Part shown: in pieces, positions 1 through 9,335 of the stretch | Numbering within the stretch: position 1 is the first letter of the stretch | How the letters are laid out: each line of letters starts with the position of its first letter | Assembly: GCA_041397625.1 (NCBI GenBank) | Contig: JAWKWH010000007.1 | Coordinates: 1-64,000, forward strand | Length of the DNA stretch: 64,000 bases | DNA from: JAWKWH01 sp041397625 | Lineage (GTDB): Bacteria; Pseudomonadota; Alphaproteobacteria; Rhizobiales; Rhizobiaceae | Reading direction: 5' to 3' | The notes under the pieces: model-generated | Database searches by the model: none | The model's input: the letters and a program-made list of their open reading frames with translations, nothing else | What the model was told of the DNA's origin: nothing | Translations under genes and position numbers: made by a program

Positions 1-775
1 GCGGCAGCGAATAGGTGTCGGTGGTCGGCGGGCGCTTGCGTATCTTTTCGGGCACGCCGAGATGGGCGGCAAGTTCATAGACCTGCGACTTGTAGAGATG
101 GGCGATCGGCTTGATGTCGGCGGCGCCGTCGCCGTTCTTGACGAAGAAGCCCTGATCGTATTCCAGCCGGTTGGGCGTGCCGATGACGGCGAAGTTCAGC
201 CGGTCGGCATGGTAATATTCGAGCTGCTTGCGCGTGCGCTGCTTCATGTTGGTGGCAGCGACGATGCCGAGATAGGCGTCGGCCGGCAGGCGCAGTTTGC
301 GCATGGCGCCATCGGGCGCGCGCACCACCAGCGACGAGATGTTGTAACCGCCCGCCGTCAGCGCATTGTCGAAGACGATCTTGCTCGACCAGCCCGCGCC
401 GTAGTCCGGTACGACCCGGCGGATGGCGTCGTCGCGGCGGCGGTAGCAACCCATCGCATCCAGCGCCGGGCCGATATCCTCGACTGCGTGCCCGATGCCG
501 AAGGTTTCAGCCACGGCCTCGCCCAGCCGGTTACTTTCCGGATCGGAATCGTGTTCCGGCATCAGCAGGCCGAAAACGCGTTCGGGACCGACGGCGCGTA
601 CCGCCAGCCCCGCGCAGACGGCGGAATCGATGCCGCCGGAAATGCCGATGACGAAGCCGCGCTTGCGCAGATCGCCGCGCAGGATGTCGCGCATGCGTGC
701 GGCGATGCGGCCGGCCTCGGCTTCGGCATCGATGGAAAGAGCCGAAAGGGTGAAGTGTGCGTTCGCCCCGTTCAT
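1..775 (-). CDS. nadE: NAD synthetase-like ammonia-dependent ligase (NadE family), 3' end cut by window edge
   Basis: The reading frame starts at ATG 775 and stays open to the left edge, so the C-terminus is missing. After about 40 residues it shows the PP-loop ATP pyrophosphatase motif SGGIDSA, then NadE-like blocks (LRLPADAYLG, ATNMKQRTRK, VIGTPNRLEYDQGFFVKNGD). There is no N-terminal nitrilase/glutaminase domain, so it would use free ammonia or an ammonia donor in trans. The family amidates nicotinate adenine dinucleotide to NAD+. The start overlaps the stop of the upstream acyl-CoA ligase gene by 4 bases (ATGA), so the two are translationally coupled. Family assignment is firm. Whether this copy is the housekeeping NAD synthetase or a paralogue that amidates a pathway intermediate is open; its place behind a ligase/ACP/amidotransferase set favours a specialised role. 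Confidence 0.85.
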   Translation of the reverse strand, partial: MNGANAHFTLSALSIDAEAEAGRIAARMRDILRGDLRKRGFVIGISGGIDSAVCAGLAVRAVGPERVFGLLMPEHDSDPESNRLGEAVAETFGIGHAVEDIGPALDAMGCYRRRDDAIRRVVPDYGAGWSSKIVFDNALTAGGYNISSLVVRAPDGAMRKLRLPADAYLGIVAATNMKQRTRKQLEYYHADRLNFAVIGTPNRLEYDQGFFVKNGDGAADIKPIAHLYKSQVYELAAHLGVPEKIRKRPPTTDTYSLP

Positions 776-2310
776 GGCGTGGTGCCTCCACCCGATGCAA
801 GGCGGCGACTGAGCTTGCCGCTGCCGGTCTTCGGCAATGCCTGGCAAAATTCCACCTGCCGCGGCACCATGAAATCGTTCAGCATGCGGGCGCAGTGACG
901 CAGAACGTCCTCGGCGGTCAGCGTATCGGCCGACGCGACGATCATCGCCTTGAGCGCCTCGCCCAGCACCGGGTCCGGCATGCCGACGACCAGTGCTTCG
1001 ACCACGCCTTCCAGATCGTAGAGCGCGGATTCCACCTCGCGCGGCGCCACCTTGAAACCGCCCGTCTTGATGATGTCGTCCTTGCGGGAGACGAAAGTGA
1101 CGTGGCCATCGCCATCGGCGAAGAACAGGTCGCCTGTGTGGAGGCGCCGGGTTCCCGTCAGCGGATCGGGACGCAGGGCTTCCTCCGTCGCAACGGCATT
1201 GTTCCAATACCCGCGCATGATGTGAGGCCCCGAAACGACCAGTTCCCCGACAGTGCCGGGCGCAACCTCATGACCGGCCTCGTCGACGACCTGAATGGCG
1301 GTTCCTGGAATGGCGATACCGGTGGAGGCCGGGCGCAGGTCGATGTCGTCCGGCGGCAGCCACGTCGCGCGCACGCATTCGGTCTGGCCGTACATGGAAT
1401 AGAGCTGCACGTCGGGGAGCAGCGCGCGCAGCCTGCGGATATGGGCGACCGGCAGCGGCGCGGCCGCGCTGGTGATGTAGCGCAGGCCGGCAAACAGGGC
1501 CGGGTCGAGCGCTTCCATGCGCAGCAACAACGCGATCATGGAGGGTACCATGGGAAAGCCGGTGACGCCCTCCTCGTGCATCCGCTGCAGCACGGCGGCC
1601 GGATAGGCGAAGGATTTCTCCAGCACCAGCGTGGCGCCGACGCGTACGCTGGTCAGCAATTGCGTCAGCCCGTATCCAAAGGACAGCGGCAGCACGTCTA
1701 GGATGACATCGTTTTCGCCATTACCGAGATAGGAGATGATGGAAGCGGTCGCAGCATCGATATTGTCGTGCCCCATCATCACGCCCTTGGGGTCGCCCGT
1801 CGAACCGGAGGTGTAGATGATGGTGGCGAGATCACTGTCGCAAAGGGCCGGATCGGTGGAAAACGGCCCGGTCTCCAGGCATTGCGCAAAATCGGCGGCC
1901 TCGGGTAACCTCGGATGCGGGCGAGTCAGGATCACCGCCGGGCGCGCTTGCGGGTTTGCAGCAAGCGCATCTGCGACCGTGGCAGCGCCCCTGGCGTCGG
2001 CGACGATGGCCGCCGGTAAACAATCCGCGATGATGAAGGCGAGGCGCTTTGCCCTGGTCGACGGGTTGACCGGGCAGGCCACGGCACCCGCCTTCCACAC
2101 GGCATAGAAGACGACGGCAGTCTGCCAGCCATTGCCGGCGAACACCACGACACGATCTCCCCTGCAGACGCCATTTTCGGCAAGCCATGCGGCAAGGCCG
2201 TCGGAGGCATCAGACAGTTCCGCGTAGCTCACCCGCCGCGCGCCGTCGACGATGGCGGTCTTGCCGGCATGGAGCAGGCAGCTTCTACGCAGATGGTTTT
2301 CAATACGCAT
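772..2310 (-). CDS. AMP-forming acyl-CoA / acyl-ACP ligase (ANL superfamily)
   Basis: A 512-residue adenylate-forming enzyme. It carries the P-loop-like IIYTSGSTGDPKGVMMGH (about residue 155), the YGQTE motif (about 310), the hinge HTGDLFFADGDG and the C-terminal RKDDIIKTGGFKVAPREVE block, ending with the conserved catalytic-lysine region (PKTGSGKLSRR). It would activate a carboxylic acid as acyl-AMP and pass it to CoA or, more likely here, to the phosphopantetheine arm of the carrier protein encoded 10 bases upstream. An open frame extends about 87 bases further upstream, but ATG 2310 is preferred: it gives the usual N-terminus (MRIENHLRRSCLLHAGKTAI) and avoids overlapping the carrier gene. 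It resembles the ligases of exosortase-associated loci, but no exosortase is in view. Substrate unknown. Confidence 0.88.
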   Translation of the reverse strand: MRIENHLRRSCLLHAGKTAIVDGARRVSYAELSDASDGLAAWLAENGVCRGDRVVVFAGNGWQTAVVFYAVWKAGAVACPVNPSTRAKRLAFIIADCLPAAIVADARGAATVADALAANPQARPAVILTRPHPRLPEAADFAQCLETGPFSTDPALCDSDLATIIYTSGSTGDPKGVMMGHDNIDAATASIISYLGNGENDVILDVLPLSFGYGLTQLLTSVRVGATLVLEKSFAYPAAVLQRMHEEGVTGFPMVPSMIALLLRMEALDPALFAGLRYITSAAAPLPVAHIRRLRALLPDVQLYSMYGQTECVRATWLPPDDIDLRPASTGIAIPGTAIQVVDEAGHEVAPGTVGELVVSGPHIMRGYWNNAVATEEALRPDPLTGTRRLHTGDLFFADGDGHVTFVSRKDDIIKTGGFKVAPREVESALYDLEGVVEALVVGMPDPVLGEALKAMIVASADTLTAEDVLRHCARMLNDFMVPRQVEFCQALPKTGSGKLSRRLASGGGTTP

Positions 2311-2320
2311 TGCCGCGCTT

Positions 2321-2575
2321 TCAGGCTGCCTTCTTGCGTTCGATGAAGGCGGCGATCCGGTCGATGGAATCAAGGTTGGCTGGCACGATATCGGCATCGG
2401 CGACCTTCAGCCCGAAACCCTCTTCGAGGAAGCTGACCAGTTCGAGGATGCCGGTGGAATCGACTAGGTCGTTTTCCATTAGCGAGAGATCGCCGGGCAG
2501 AGGCTGGCTGTCGTCACCGAACAGGAAGTTTTCGATGATGAAGTCGCGGATTTTCATTTGCACAGCATCAGACAT
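2321..2575 (-). CDS. Acyl carrier protein
   Basis: An 84-residue acidic helical protein of phosphopantetheine-carrier size. The attachment motif is LVDSTGILELVSFLEE, with Ser40 as the likely modified residue (DS rather than the common DSL). It sits 12 bases downstream of the amidotransferase gene and 10 bases upstream of the AMP ligase, so it is almost certainly the carrier for the acyl group activated by that ligase. It is not the housekeeping fatty-acid AcpP: sequence and context both differ. It implies that the pathway works on a thioester-bound intermediate and needs a 4'-phosphopantetheinyl transferase from elsewhere in the genome. The translation start is ATG 2575; a second in-frame ATG lies 6 codons later. 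Confidence 0.87.
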   Translation of the reverse strand: MSDAVQMKIRDFIIENFLFGDDSQPLPGDLSLMENDLVDSTGILELVSFLEEGFGLKVADADIVPANLDSIDRIAAFIERKKAA

Positions 2576-2587
2576 GTCGCCTGGTCC

Positions 2588-4525
2588 TCACCCTGTTTTC
2601 GTTCGGCGCGGCTGGTCTGCGACAAAGGTCCGGTGCCAAAACTGCGTCGAGAGAACACCCATGAAGGCCGTATTGTCCTTGAAGCTGGTTGCCCTTCCGT
2701 TAAGCGCCTTGCATTTCAGCTTCTCCACCATCCCTGCGTTGAAAAGCCCGGCTTCGGCCAGCGCGCCGTCCGAAAGCGCCGCGTCCACCACGGGTCTGGC
2801 GGCGGGAACGGAGAACGCCTGACTGTCGGGCGCGCGATAGGGTTGCTTGGGGCGGCTGACGATCGAATTCGGCACCAGACCGCGCGCCACTTCCTTGAGG
2901 ATAAATTTCTCTTTCAGGCCGCGCAGTTTCAGGTTCGGATGAAGTCCGGCGGCGAAGGCAACGACGCGGTGATCGAGAAACGGAAACCGGCCCTCCACGC
3001 CATGCGCCATCATCACCCGGTCGCCCTGGCTCGACAGGATGTAACCCGGCAGCAGGAAGCGGGTTTCGAGATATTGCGCCTGGTTGAGCGGGTGCCAGCG
3101 GCCGAATTCTTCGGGCAGTTGCGCGGTGAGATCAGCCGCCGCGTCATAGGTGCCGAGCGCATCTTTCAATGCCGGGGAATAGAACAGCTTCGCCGCCGCG
3201 GTCGAACGGAAGCGCGGACGGTGCGAGAACAGCGGATCGGTGAGCTCATCCGTGCCGGCGGAGAAGAAATGGGCGAGATAGTCGGCGCTCTGGCGCTGTA
3301 GTTGCGGCAGATAGGGATAGAGTCGCTGGAACAACAGGGGCCGACGCGCCGAACCCGGCTGGCGGGCGCAAAAGCGCCGCATGGCGGCTTCGCGGAAAAT
3401 ATCGTAACCGGCGAAAACCTCGTCGGCACCCTCGCCGGTCAGCGCCACCTTCATGCCGTTGTCGCGAACGAGCCCGGCCAGCCTGTAGAGCGGCGCGGGG
3501 GCGGTGCGCAGGACGGGGCATTCGGCATGCGCGACGATGTCGGGGAAATCGGCGACGATCTCCTCTTCCCCGCAGGATACCCGGTGGTTCGCCACGCCGA
3601 GCCTTTCCGCCACCTCCGCTTGCCAGCGGCTTTCGTCGTGTTCGGCGGAGCGGAAGCCGACCGAGAAGGTTTCGAGCCGTCCCGGCGCCAATCGCGCGGC
3701 AAGGGCGGTGATGAGCGAGGAGTCGAGCCCGCCGGACAGATAGGCGCCGACCGGGACGTCGGCGCGCAGACGGATGTGTGTGGCGTCTTCCAGCAATGCG
3801 CCCAGTTCACCCACCGGGTCCGCCGGGGTCTCGAACTCGCCATCGCGGGGAAATTCCAACCGCCACCACGGGCGCACCATCCGCTCGTGCTCCTGCGCGA
3901 TCATCATGTGTCCGGGCGGCAGTTCGCTGACGCCCTTGAACGCCGTGCGCGGGGCGATCGGCGCCCATAGCGTGAAGACCTGATCGAGCGCGACGGGATC
4001 GAGTTCGGCCGCAAAGCCCTGCACCTGCATCAGCGCCTTGACTTCGGAGGCGAAGAACAGCGTGCCGCCGATATCCGTGTAATAGAGCGGACGCACGCCC
4101 ATGCGGTCGCGCGCCAGCCACAGGCTCCGCCGCCGCGCATCCCACAGCGCGAAGGCGAAATCGCCATTGAGTTCGTCGAGGCAGGCCGTGCCCATCTCGT
4201 CATAGAGATGAAGGATCACCTCCGTGTCGCTGCCGGTCGAAAAGCGCCGCCCGCGCGCCTGCAGACGCTCGCGCAGTTCGACGTAATTGAAGATCTCGCC
4301 ATTATACGAGATGACCAGATCGCCGCTTGCATCGGCCATGGGCTGCTGGCCGTCGGCGAGGCCGACGACGGAAAGCCGTGCATGGGCAAGCCCGATGCCA
4401 GGCGCCGCATGCGTGCCCTTCTCGTCTGGCCCGCGATGGCCGAGCGTGCCGGCCAGGCGCTGCAGCAGCGCCGGCGCCGCATCGGGTAAAACACCTGAAC
4501 CGAAAAAGCCTGCTATGCCGCACAT
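2588..4525 (-). CDS. Asparagine synthase (glutamine-hydrolysing)-type amidotransferase
   Basis: A 645-residue two-domain enzyme. The start at ATG 4525 exposes Cys2 (MCGIAGFFGSG), the nucleophile of a class II glutaminase, followed by RGPDEKG and LSVVGLADGQQPM. The C-terminal half is an ATP-pyrophosphatase synthetase with the PP-loop YLSGGLDSSLITAL (about residue 275). The open frame extends about 78 codons upstream, but those residues would bury Cys2 and are rejected. Length and layout match AsnB-like amidotransferases in surface-polysaccharide, exosortase-linked and natural-product loci better than ordinary asparagine synthetase. Glutamine-derived ammonia would be transferred to a carboxylate, perhaps of an ACP-bound or sugar-acid intermediate. 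It lies 16 bases after the GNAT-like gene and 12 before the ACP gene, so it belongs to one operon. Confidence 0.9.
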   Translation of the reverse strand: MCGIAGFFGSGVLPDAAPALLQRLAGTLGHRGPDEKGTHAAPGIGLAHARLSVVGLADGQQPMADASGDLVISYNGEIFNYVELRERLQARGRRFSTGSDTEVILHLYDEMGTACLDELNGDFAFALWDARRRSLWLARDRMGVRPLYYTDIGGTLFFASEVKALMQVQGFAAELDPVALDQVFTLWAPIAPRTAFKGVSELPPGHMMIAQEHERMVRPWWRLEFPRDGEFETPADPVGELGALLEDATHIRLRADVPVGAYLSGGLDSSLITALAARLAPGRLETFSVGFRSAEHDESRWQAEVAERLGVANHRVSCGEEEIVADFPDIVAHAECPVLRTAPAPLYRLAGLVRDNGMKVALTGEGADEVFAGYDIFREAAMRRFCARQPGSARRPLLFQRLYPYLPQLQRQSADYLAHFFSAGTDELTDPLFSHRPRFRSTAAAKLFYSPALKDALGTYDAAADLTAQLPEEFGRWHPLNQAQYLETRFLLPGYILSSQGDRVMMAHGVEGRFPFLDHRVVAFAAGLHPNLKLRGLKEKFILKEVARGLVPNSIVSRPKQPYRAPDSQAFSVPAARPVVDAALSDGALAEAGLFNAGMVEKLKCKALNGRATSFKDNTAFMGVLSTQFWHRTFVADQPRRTKTG

Positions 4526-4541
4526 CGCGCTCGCCCGCCCG

Positions 4542-5705
4542 TCAATCGAAGCGGTCGCCGATGAGCCGCGTCCAACTCTCGCCCGACAGGCCATTGAGAA
4601 AGGCGCGGCCTTGCATGGCGGCGTCCGCCAGTTCCGGCCTGGAGGAATGGAACACGGTGGACGAGGCATGCAGGAAGGCGAACTTGCGGTCGAGCATGGC
4701 ATCGAGCAGCGCCGGCTGGGTGCGGCCGCGAATGGCGGCAAGACCCCGCGCATGGGCATTAGCGAGCAGACGTTCCAGCACCAGCCCTTCCATGCCGGGC
4801 GCGGCCATGACCTGCATCACCCGGCCGATGCCGCCGCGGTCGCCATAATAGACGAAGAGGCCGGCAAGCTTGCCGCTGCGGGTGCGCAGGATACGCTGGA
4901 CGCGCGCGCCATGCTTCACCTTGACGCGGGCATGGGCGAGCATGCGCGCGAGCTGTTCGTCGCTCCACCGCGGATGCAGGGGATGATGCACCACCAGTTC
5001 CCCGATAGCGACGGCAAGCGCGTCCTCGTCCGGTTCAGTCTCGGCGAGCGCATCCGCCTTGCCGGGACGCGGCCGGTAGCCCGCCCAGGACAGGCGGTTC
5101 GCACCGGCACCCGCCGCGCGGTCGGCCAACCGGGCCAGCGGCGCAAATGCTCCCAGGAGGCCGAAGCGCTTGGCGGCCATGCGCGTGACGAAAGCGGCCG
5201 GACGGATGACGCGTAGATACTCCAGGCTGTAGGAGGCCAATACATGGGCGCCCATGCGGCGCCACATCGCGGTGGACAGATCGTTCGATGTCTCGCTGAA
5301 GGACAGCTCCTGCGGGCCGGACAGGACGGCTTTCAGAAGACGCGCGCCGGCGAAGGGGTCGGCCTCGTGATCATCGACCATCCATGTGTTGCAGATGGCG
5401 GCGCGCAGGTGCTCGCCGTCCAGTTCCATCACCTGCGGCAGAACGCCGATGAAGCCGTTCAACCGGCCGTCTTCCGTCACGTGAACGCGCGAAACGATCT
5501 CCCCGTCGCGGCCGTATGGCCCGCAAAAGAGGTCGCCGAGATAGGCCCCGAGCGCCGCGCCGCCATCGGCAGAGGTTTCATGGCGCAGGATGCGCAGGAA
5601 CATCTGCGCCACCGCCGGGGCGTCGTTCTTCTCGAATGGCCTTACCTGTGACACATGCGTGGTCCCGTCATGCCAAAGCCGGCCGGCGCGCTGCGTCCAG
5701 CGCAC
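4542..5705 (-). CDS. GNAT-like acetyltransferase-fold protein
   Basis: A protein of up to 387 residues that reads like a large, perhaps double, GNAT fold: an N-terminal unit opens with VRPFEKNDAPAVAQMFLRIL and includes GRLNGFIGVLPQVMELDG; a later unit includes GKLAGLFVYYGDRGGIGRV and ERLLANAHARGLAAIRGRTQ. It is the first gene of the minus-strand cluster that continues with the amidotransferase, ACP, ligase and NadE-like genes. The longest frame begins at GTG 5705; another GTG at 5654 gives 370 residues and starts just before the recognisable fold. Neither has a strong ribosome-binding site, so the start is uncertain. Likely role, by inference: N- or O-acylation of the pathway product. Confidence 0.68.
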   Translation of the reverse strand: MRWTQRAGRLWHDGTTHVSQVRPFEKNDAPAVAQMFLRILRHETSADGGAALGAYLGDLFCGPYGRDGEIVSRVHVTEDGRLNGFIGVLPQVMELDGEHLRAAICNTWMVDDHEADPFAGARLLKAVLSGPQELSFSETSNDLSTAMWRRMGAHVLASYSLEYLRVIRPAAFVTRMAAKRFGLLGAFAPLARLADRAAGAGANRLSWAGYRPRPGKADALAETEPDEDALAVAIGELVVHHPLHPRWSDEQLARMLAHARVKVKHGARVQRILRTRSGKLAGLFVYYGDRGGIGRVMQVMAAPGMEGLVLERLLANAHARGLAAIRGRTQPALLDAMLDRKFAFLHASSTVFHSSRPELADAAMQGRAFLNGLSGESWTRLIGDRFD

Positions 5706-6154
5706 AAACCGGCGACTGCAACTGCATAGCGCAGCACGGTAAAGTTTCGCTTAGCCAATCGGGACCGCGGCGCTACGCTGCTTGGCGGCGAGCTAGAACG
5801 AACCGTTCCTTTCGCAGGACGGTTTCTTGTATTTGCATCACGCCGTGATGTATGGTGGCTGTTCACCCCTCTTTAGGCCTTTGGCCATTTGCAACGAACG
5901 GCATCTGCTGGATTGTGGGTCAGCGATTATGACCGGCGGGTATAGGGGCGCGAAGCGGGCATACGATTTCTATGACACTGAGCGCCAGCTTCCGGTCGAC
6001 TCGATCTAATCCCTGTAGCAAATGGACATCAAATCCATTGCTCGGGATGCTCCACTTTGGAAGAATTCTGCTTCCGTATTGCTTCCGTGCGCACAGGCAT
6101 GGAGCATCGCCCAATCGGCATCAATTCACAACCTGTTGTTTTATCTTGCTAATT
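5706..6154. other. Intergenic region without a convincing gene
   Basis: About 450 bases between the GNAT-like gene and tRNA-Arg. It is less GC-rich than its surroundings and should hold the promoter of the minus-strand operon. Small open frames exist on both strands (for example 5827-6009 on the plus strand) but show no ribosome-binding site or recognisable sequence, and one runs into the tRNA. No repeat or strong terminator was seen. Confidence 0.5.
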
Positions 6155-6231
<77 letters not shown>

Positions 6232-6540
6232 CGGATGACTTGCCGGACGGTCGCCGCCGAAGCGGCGATCCCGACCATGCCGGCCCTCCTTAGACCGGGG
6301 CGGTCATTTCTTCAAGCGCGTATGCGGCATCGATCGGGTTGCGCCGGACGTTCATGCCCTCGTTGCCATCCGCCGTGCCGTGCGCGCAGGGTTATCGTGA
6401 TCCGGCCTGACGCATCCCACCCGGTAAATCTCATGAGACTGGCGGTTTCCGGAAAGCCGATCCTGAGTCCGGTTCCGGAAAGGCCGCACATGCCTTTGAA
6501 ATCCGGCATGCGACCCGGTTTGCCGCCGCGTTGCCACCCA
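6232..6540. other. Intergenic region with a UUCG-loop hairpin
   Basis: About 310 bases between the 153-residue membrane protein gene and tRNA-Arg. On the minus strand a 7-bp stem TCGCCGC/GCGGCGA with a TTCG tetraloop lies at 6251-6268. It could help end transcription of the membrane-protein operon, but no T-run follows. The tRNA promoter should lie here; no near-consensus one was found. Confidence 0.4.
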
Positions 6541-7002
6541 TTACCGTCGGGCCGGCAGATCGCGCAGCCGGGGCCAGCAAACACGATAGATCGCATAGCC
6601 CGCCATGAGCGCGATTACGATCGCGACCAGACGGCTTGCAGCGATAAGCACCGCCGCAACGGCGCCAGCGGCGGGCAGGCCCGCCCGCTCCATCGCCGCG
6701 TCCAGCGTAGCGGAGAGCGGTCCGATCAGGACCAGATAGGTGCCCAGAAGTGCCGCGAGCTTGAAAAGTCGCCGCGGCAGCCGCTCCGGGAAGGCGACCA
6801 GACCGAGGGAATAGGCAAGAAGCAGTCCGGTCTCGACGACCATGCGGGCCTTGTCGGTATAGGCCATGCCGATAGTCGCCAGGACAGGTTCGACGACCGG
6901 CAGGCTGTAGCCCCCGACCAGCGCATAGAGCGCGGCGGCAAAGGCAAGCGAGACGAGCCCGAAGAGCGCCAGCCTTGCCGGCGAGGCGGTCCACGCGGTC
7001 AT
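6541..7002 (-). CDS. Small integral membrane protein, unknown function
   Basis: A 153-residue hydrophobic protein with about four membrane segments (around residues 10-30, 50-65, 75-95 and 110-140) and an arginine-rich C-terminal tail (CWPRLRDLPARR). I do not recognise the family. The start ATG 7002 overlaps the stop of the RND transporter gene by 4 bases (ATGA), so translation is coupled and the two proteins probably act together. A longer open frame reaching 7110 is rejected because its extra residues would be antisense-like and lie inside the RND gene. It ends an operon with the flavoprotein and transporter upstream. Confidence 0.72.
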   Translation of the reverse strand: MTAWTASPARLALFGLVSLAFAAALYALVGGYSLPVVEPVLATIGMAYTDKARMVVETGLLLAYSLGLVAFPERLPRRLFKLAALLGTYLVLIGPLSATLDAAMERAGLPAAGAVAAVLIAASRLVAIVIALMAGYAIYRVCWPRLRDLPARR

Positions 7003-9335
7003 CGCGCTCCGGCTCCGGCGCGTCGCGCCTTCAACCGTTCGAGGAACAGGATCGTCGCCGGCAGCAGGAACAGGTCGGCGACGAGCGCGAAGACGAGGGT
7101 CACGGTGCACAATACGCCGAAGACGCGCGTCTGCGGCATCTGGCCGAGCTGGGTGACCATGATGCCGGCGACAAGCACAAGCGTGGTCAGCACGATGACC
7201 GGACCGATGCGGGAGACCGCCAGGCGGACGCTTTCGCCGACATCGGCATTGCGGCTTCGCTCCAGCCGGTAGCGCGCCAGGAAATGAACCGTGTCGTCGA
7301 CGGCGATGCCGAAGGCGACGGTGAGCGCGATGACGCCGGCGTAGTCGATGCCCCAGCCGAGCAGGGCGAGCATCGTGCCGGTGGCGACGATCGGCAGGAT
7401 GTTGGGCAGTATCGCCAGCATGGCCATCTCGGCCGAACCGAAGAAGAGGGCGATCAGGACGATGACAATGGCGATGGCGATGAGCATGCCGAACTGCAGT
7501 CCGGGGATGGTCTTCAATGCGTGGTCGGCCGAAACGATCGCCAGGCCCGATTGCTCGAAGGAATAGCGGGGGTGGCTTGCCGCCATGCGGTCAAGCACAT
7601 TGCCTATCCGGCCGGCAAACGCCTCGATCTCCAGCACCTCCATGTCGGGCGCCTGGATCGTCAGCAGGGCGGTCCTGGTCTTCTCGTCGACGATCCAGCC
7701 CCTGATCGCGGGCGGCATCGACCTCAACGTGTCGGCGAAAGCAGCTCCATGGTCCTCGCCGCCGTCGGTAACGGCGTCGCGCACCACGAGCATCGACCAT
7801 ATCGGATGGTTGCCGGTGGTCTCCCCAAGGCGCGTCGTCAGTTCGCGCAGAACGGCGGCGACCGCATCGTCATGCGCCTCGACCGGGGCCGGATAGGTGA
7901 CCATGACGTAGATCGGCGTCGGACTGGCGAGGCGGACGCTGCCCGATACCCTTTCGATCCGGTCGCGAAGGCTTGCCGGGATCTGGCGCGACATCTGGTG
8001 GCGCGTTTCAAGTTGCAGGTGAAGCGCGAGCATGACCGGCAGCGCGACGATGCCGGCAAGGGTGAGCGGCAGGAAGCGCGGCGCGATCCAGCCGCCGACC
8101 GCGTCGGTCAGTCGGCCGAGAGCGAATGCGTCGCGGCCGGCCTCACCGTCCCCGGTCGGGCGAAGAACGTCGGCGGGTTTGAAGGTGAGCCTGGCGGCGG
8201 CGGGAACGATCAGGATACCGCTGACGAAGACGGCGACCATGCCGATGGCGCCTACGACGGCGAAATCGCGGATGCCGCCCGAGGCGTTGGCGAGCAGTGA
8301 CAGGAAGGCGACCGCGGTGGTGGCCGAGGCGAGGAAACAGGCCGGCCCGACATGCAGCACCGAGTTGCGTATCGCCGCCTCGATCGGCTCGCCGGCGGCG
8401 AGGTTGCGGCGCACGCCGTGGACGAGATGCATGGCGTTGGCGAAGCCCACCACCATCAGCAGCGGCGGGGCCGTGTTCATGAACAGGCTGAGGGGCATGC
8501 CGGCCAGGCCGATGGCGCCGAATGTCCACAAGACGGTGAGAACCGGGCAGATGACCGTCGCCACGACATATTTCGGCTGCCGGAAATAAAGGACGCAAAC
8601 CGCCAGCCCGACCAGCAACCCGGCGACATTGAAGGTTACGCGATCCTGACCGCCGATGGTCTTGACGGTATGTTCCATGACCGGGATGCCGAGGATCTCG
8701 GTGCTCAGCCCGTGTTCGCCGCTTGCGGCAAAGGCGGCTTCGGCTGCAGCCAGAAAGTCGGCAAAGGCGCCGGGCTCGACGGCGGCCGGCGTGAGGTTGA
8801 CCAACAGCGCCAACCAGTGACGGCCGTCGTCGGTCCGGCCGATGAGGTTGGAACTGACCGGGTGTCGCATCATGCGATCGAGGCGGTCGGCCAGCTCGTC
8901 GCCGTCGGGGACGTCATCGGCGAAAAAGGGTATGCCGGTCTCGCGCGCCCGGCTGGAGCCGGGGATGGAGAATACGGAGATCACGCTCTCGACCTCGTCC
9001 ATGAAGGTGAGGTCGAACTGCGCATCGCGGATCCATTCGAGCTGGGTCCTGGACGGTGCGGTGCCGCTCTCCAGCACCACGACGACGCTACGCTCGTTGA
9101 GGGGAAAGGCCTGCTTGAAGGCGAGGTAGCGCTGGTAGAGCGCGGTATCGGAGGCGTACATGCTGGAGATGGTGAAGTCGGAGGAGATGCGCGACACGCC
9201 GATACCGGCAAGAAGCGACAGCGCCAGGACGATTACCAGCGCCACGATCGGGTGGCGGGCGGCGCCAAGACCGGCCCTTGCCGGCCAGGCGAAGAGCCCG
9301 TTTTGCAGGTCGATGGAGGGTTGCTGCGACGTCAC
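6999..9335 (-). CDS. RND superfamily / MMPL-type transporter
   Basis: A 778-residue protein with the duplicated RND layout: one N-terminal helix (about 30-50), a large periplasmic loop, five clustered helices including VVGFANAMHLVHGVRRN, then a second helix/loop/five-helix set ending with GIAVDDTVHFLARYRLE. The two acidic/histidine transmembrane blocks are typical of MMPL/HAE3-like exporters, which move lipids or other hydrophobic molecules and need no dedicated membrane-fusion protein. The start is GTG 9335, overlapping the stop of the upstream flavoprotein by 4 bases (GTGA), and its own stop overlaps the next gene. Three coupled genes suggest a flavin-dependent modification plus export of one hydrophobic substrate; this is inference. 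Confidence 0.88.
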   Translation of the reverse strand: MTSQQPSIDLQNGLFAWPARAGLGAARHPIVALVIVLALSLLAGIGVSRISSDFTISSMYASDTALYQRYLAFKQAFPLNERSVVVVLESGTAPSRTQLEWIRDAQFDLTFMDEVESVISVFSIPGSSRARETGIPFFADDVPDGDELADRLDRMMRHPVSSNLIGRTDDGRHWLALLVNLTPAAVEPGAFADFLAAAEAAFAASGEHGLSTEILGIPVMEHTVKTIGGQDRVTFNVAGLLVGLAVCVLYFRQPKYVVATVICPVLTVLWTFGAIGLAGMPLSLFMNTAPPLLMVVGFANAMHLVHGVRRNLAAGEPIEAAIRNSVLHVGPACFLASATTAVAFLSLLANASGGIRDFAVVGAIGMVAVFVSGILIVPAAARLTFKPADVLRPTGDGEAGRDAFALGRLTDAVGGWIAPRFLPLTLAGIVALPVMLALHLQLETRHQMSRQIPASLRDRIERVSGSVRLASPTPIYVMVTYPAPVEAHDDAVAAVLRELTTRLGETTGNHPIWSMLVVRDAVTDGGEDHGAAFADTLRSMPPAIRGWIVDEKTRTALLTIQAPDMEVLEIEAFAGRIGNVLDRMAASHPRYSFEQSGLAIVSADHALKTIPGLQFGMLIAIAIVIVLIALFFGSAEMAMLAILPNILPIVATGTMLALLGWGIDYAGVIALTVAFGIAVDDTVHFLARYRLERSRNADVGESVRLAVSRIGPVIVLTTLVLVAGIMVTQLGQMPQTRVFGVLCTVTLVFALVADLFLLPATILFLERLKARRAGAGAR

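Noticed and set aside
2321..2575. Housekeeping fatty-acid acyl carrier protein
   Set aside because: The attachment motif differs from the canonical DSL form and the gene lies in a specialised operon without fab genes.
4526..4759. N-terminal extension of the amidotransferase
   Set aside because: It would bury the catalytic Cys2 that must be exposed after removal of Met, and it overlaps the upstream gene.
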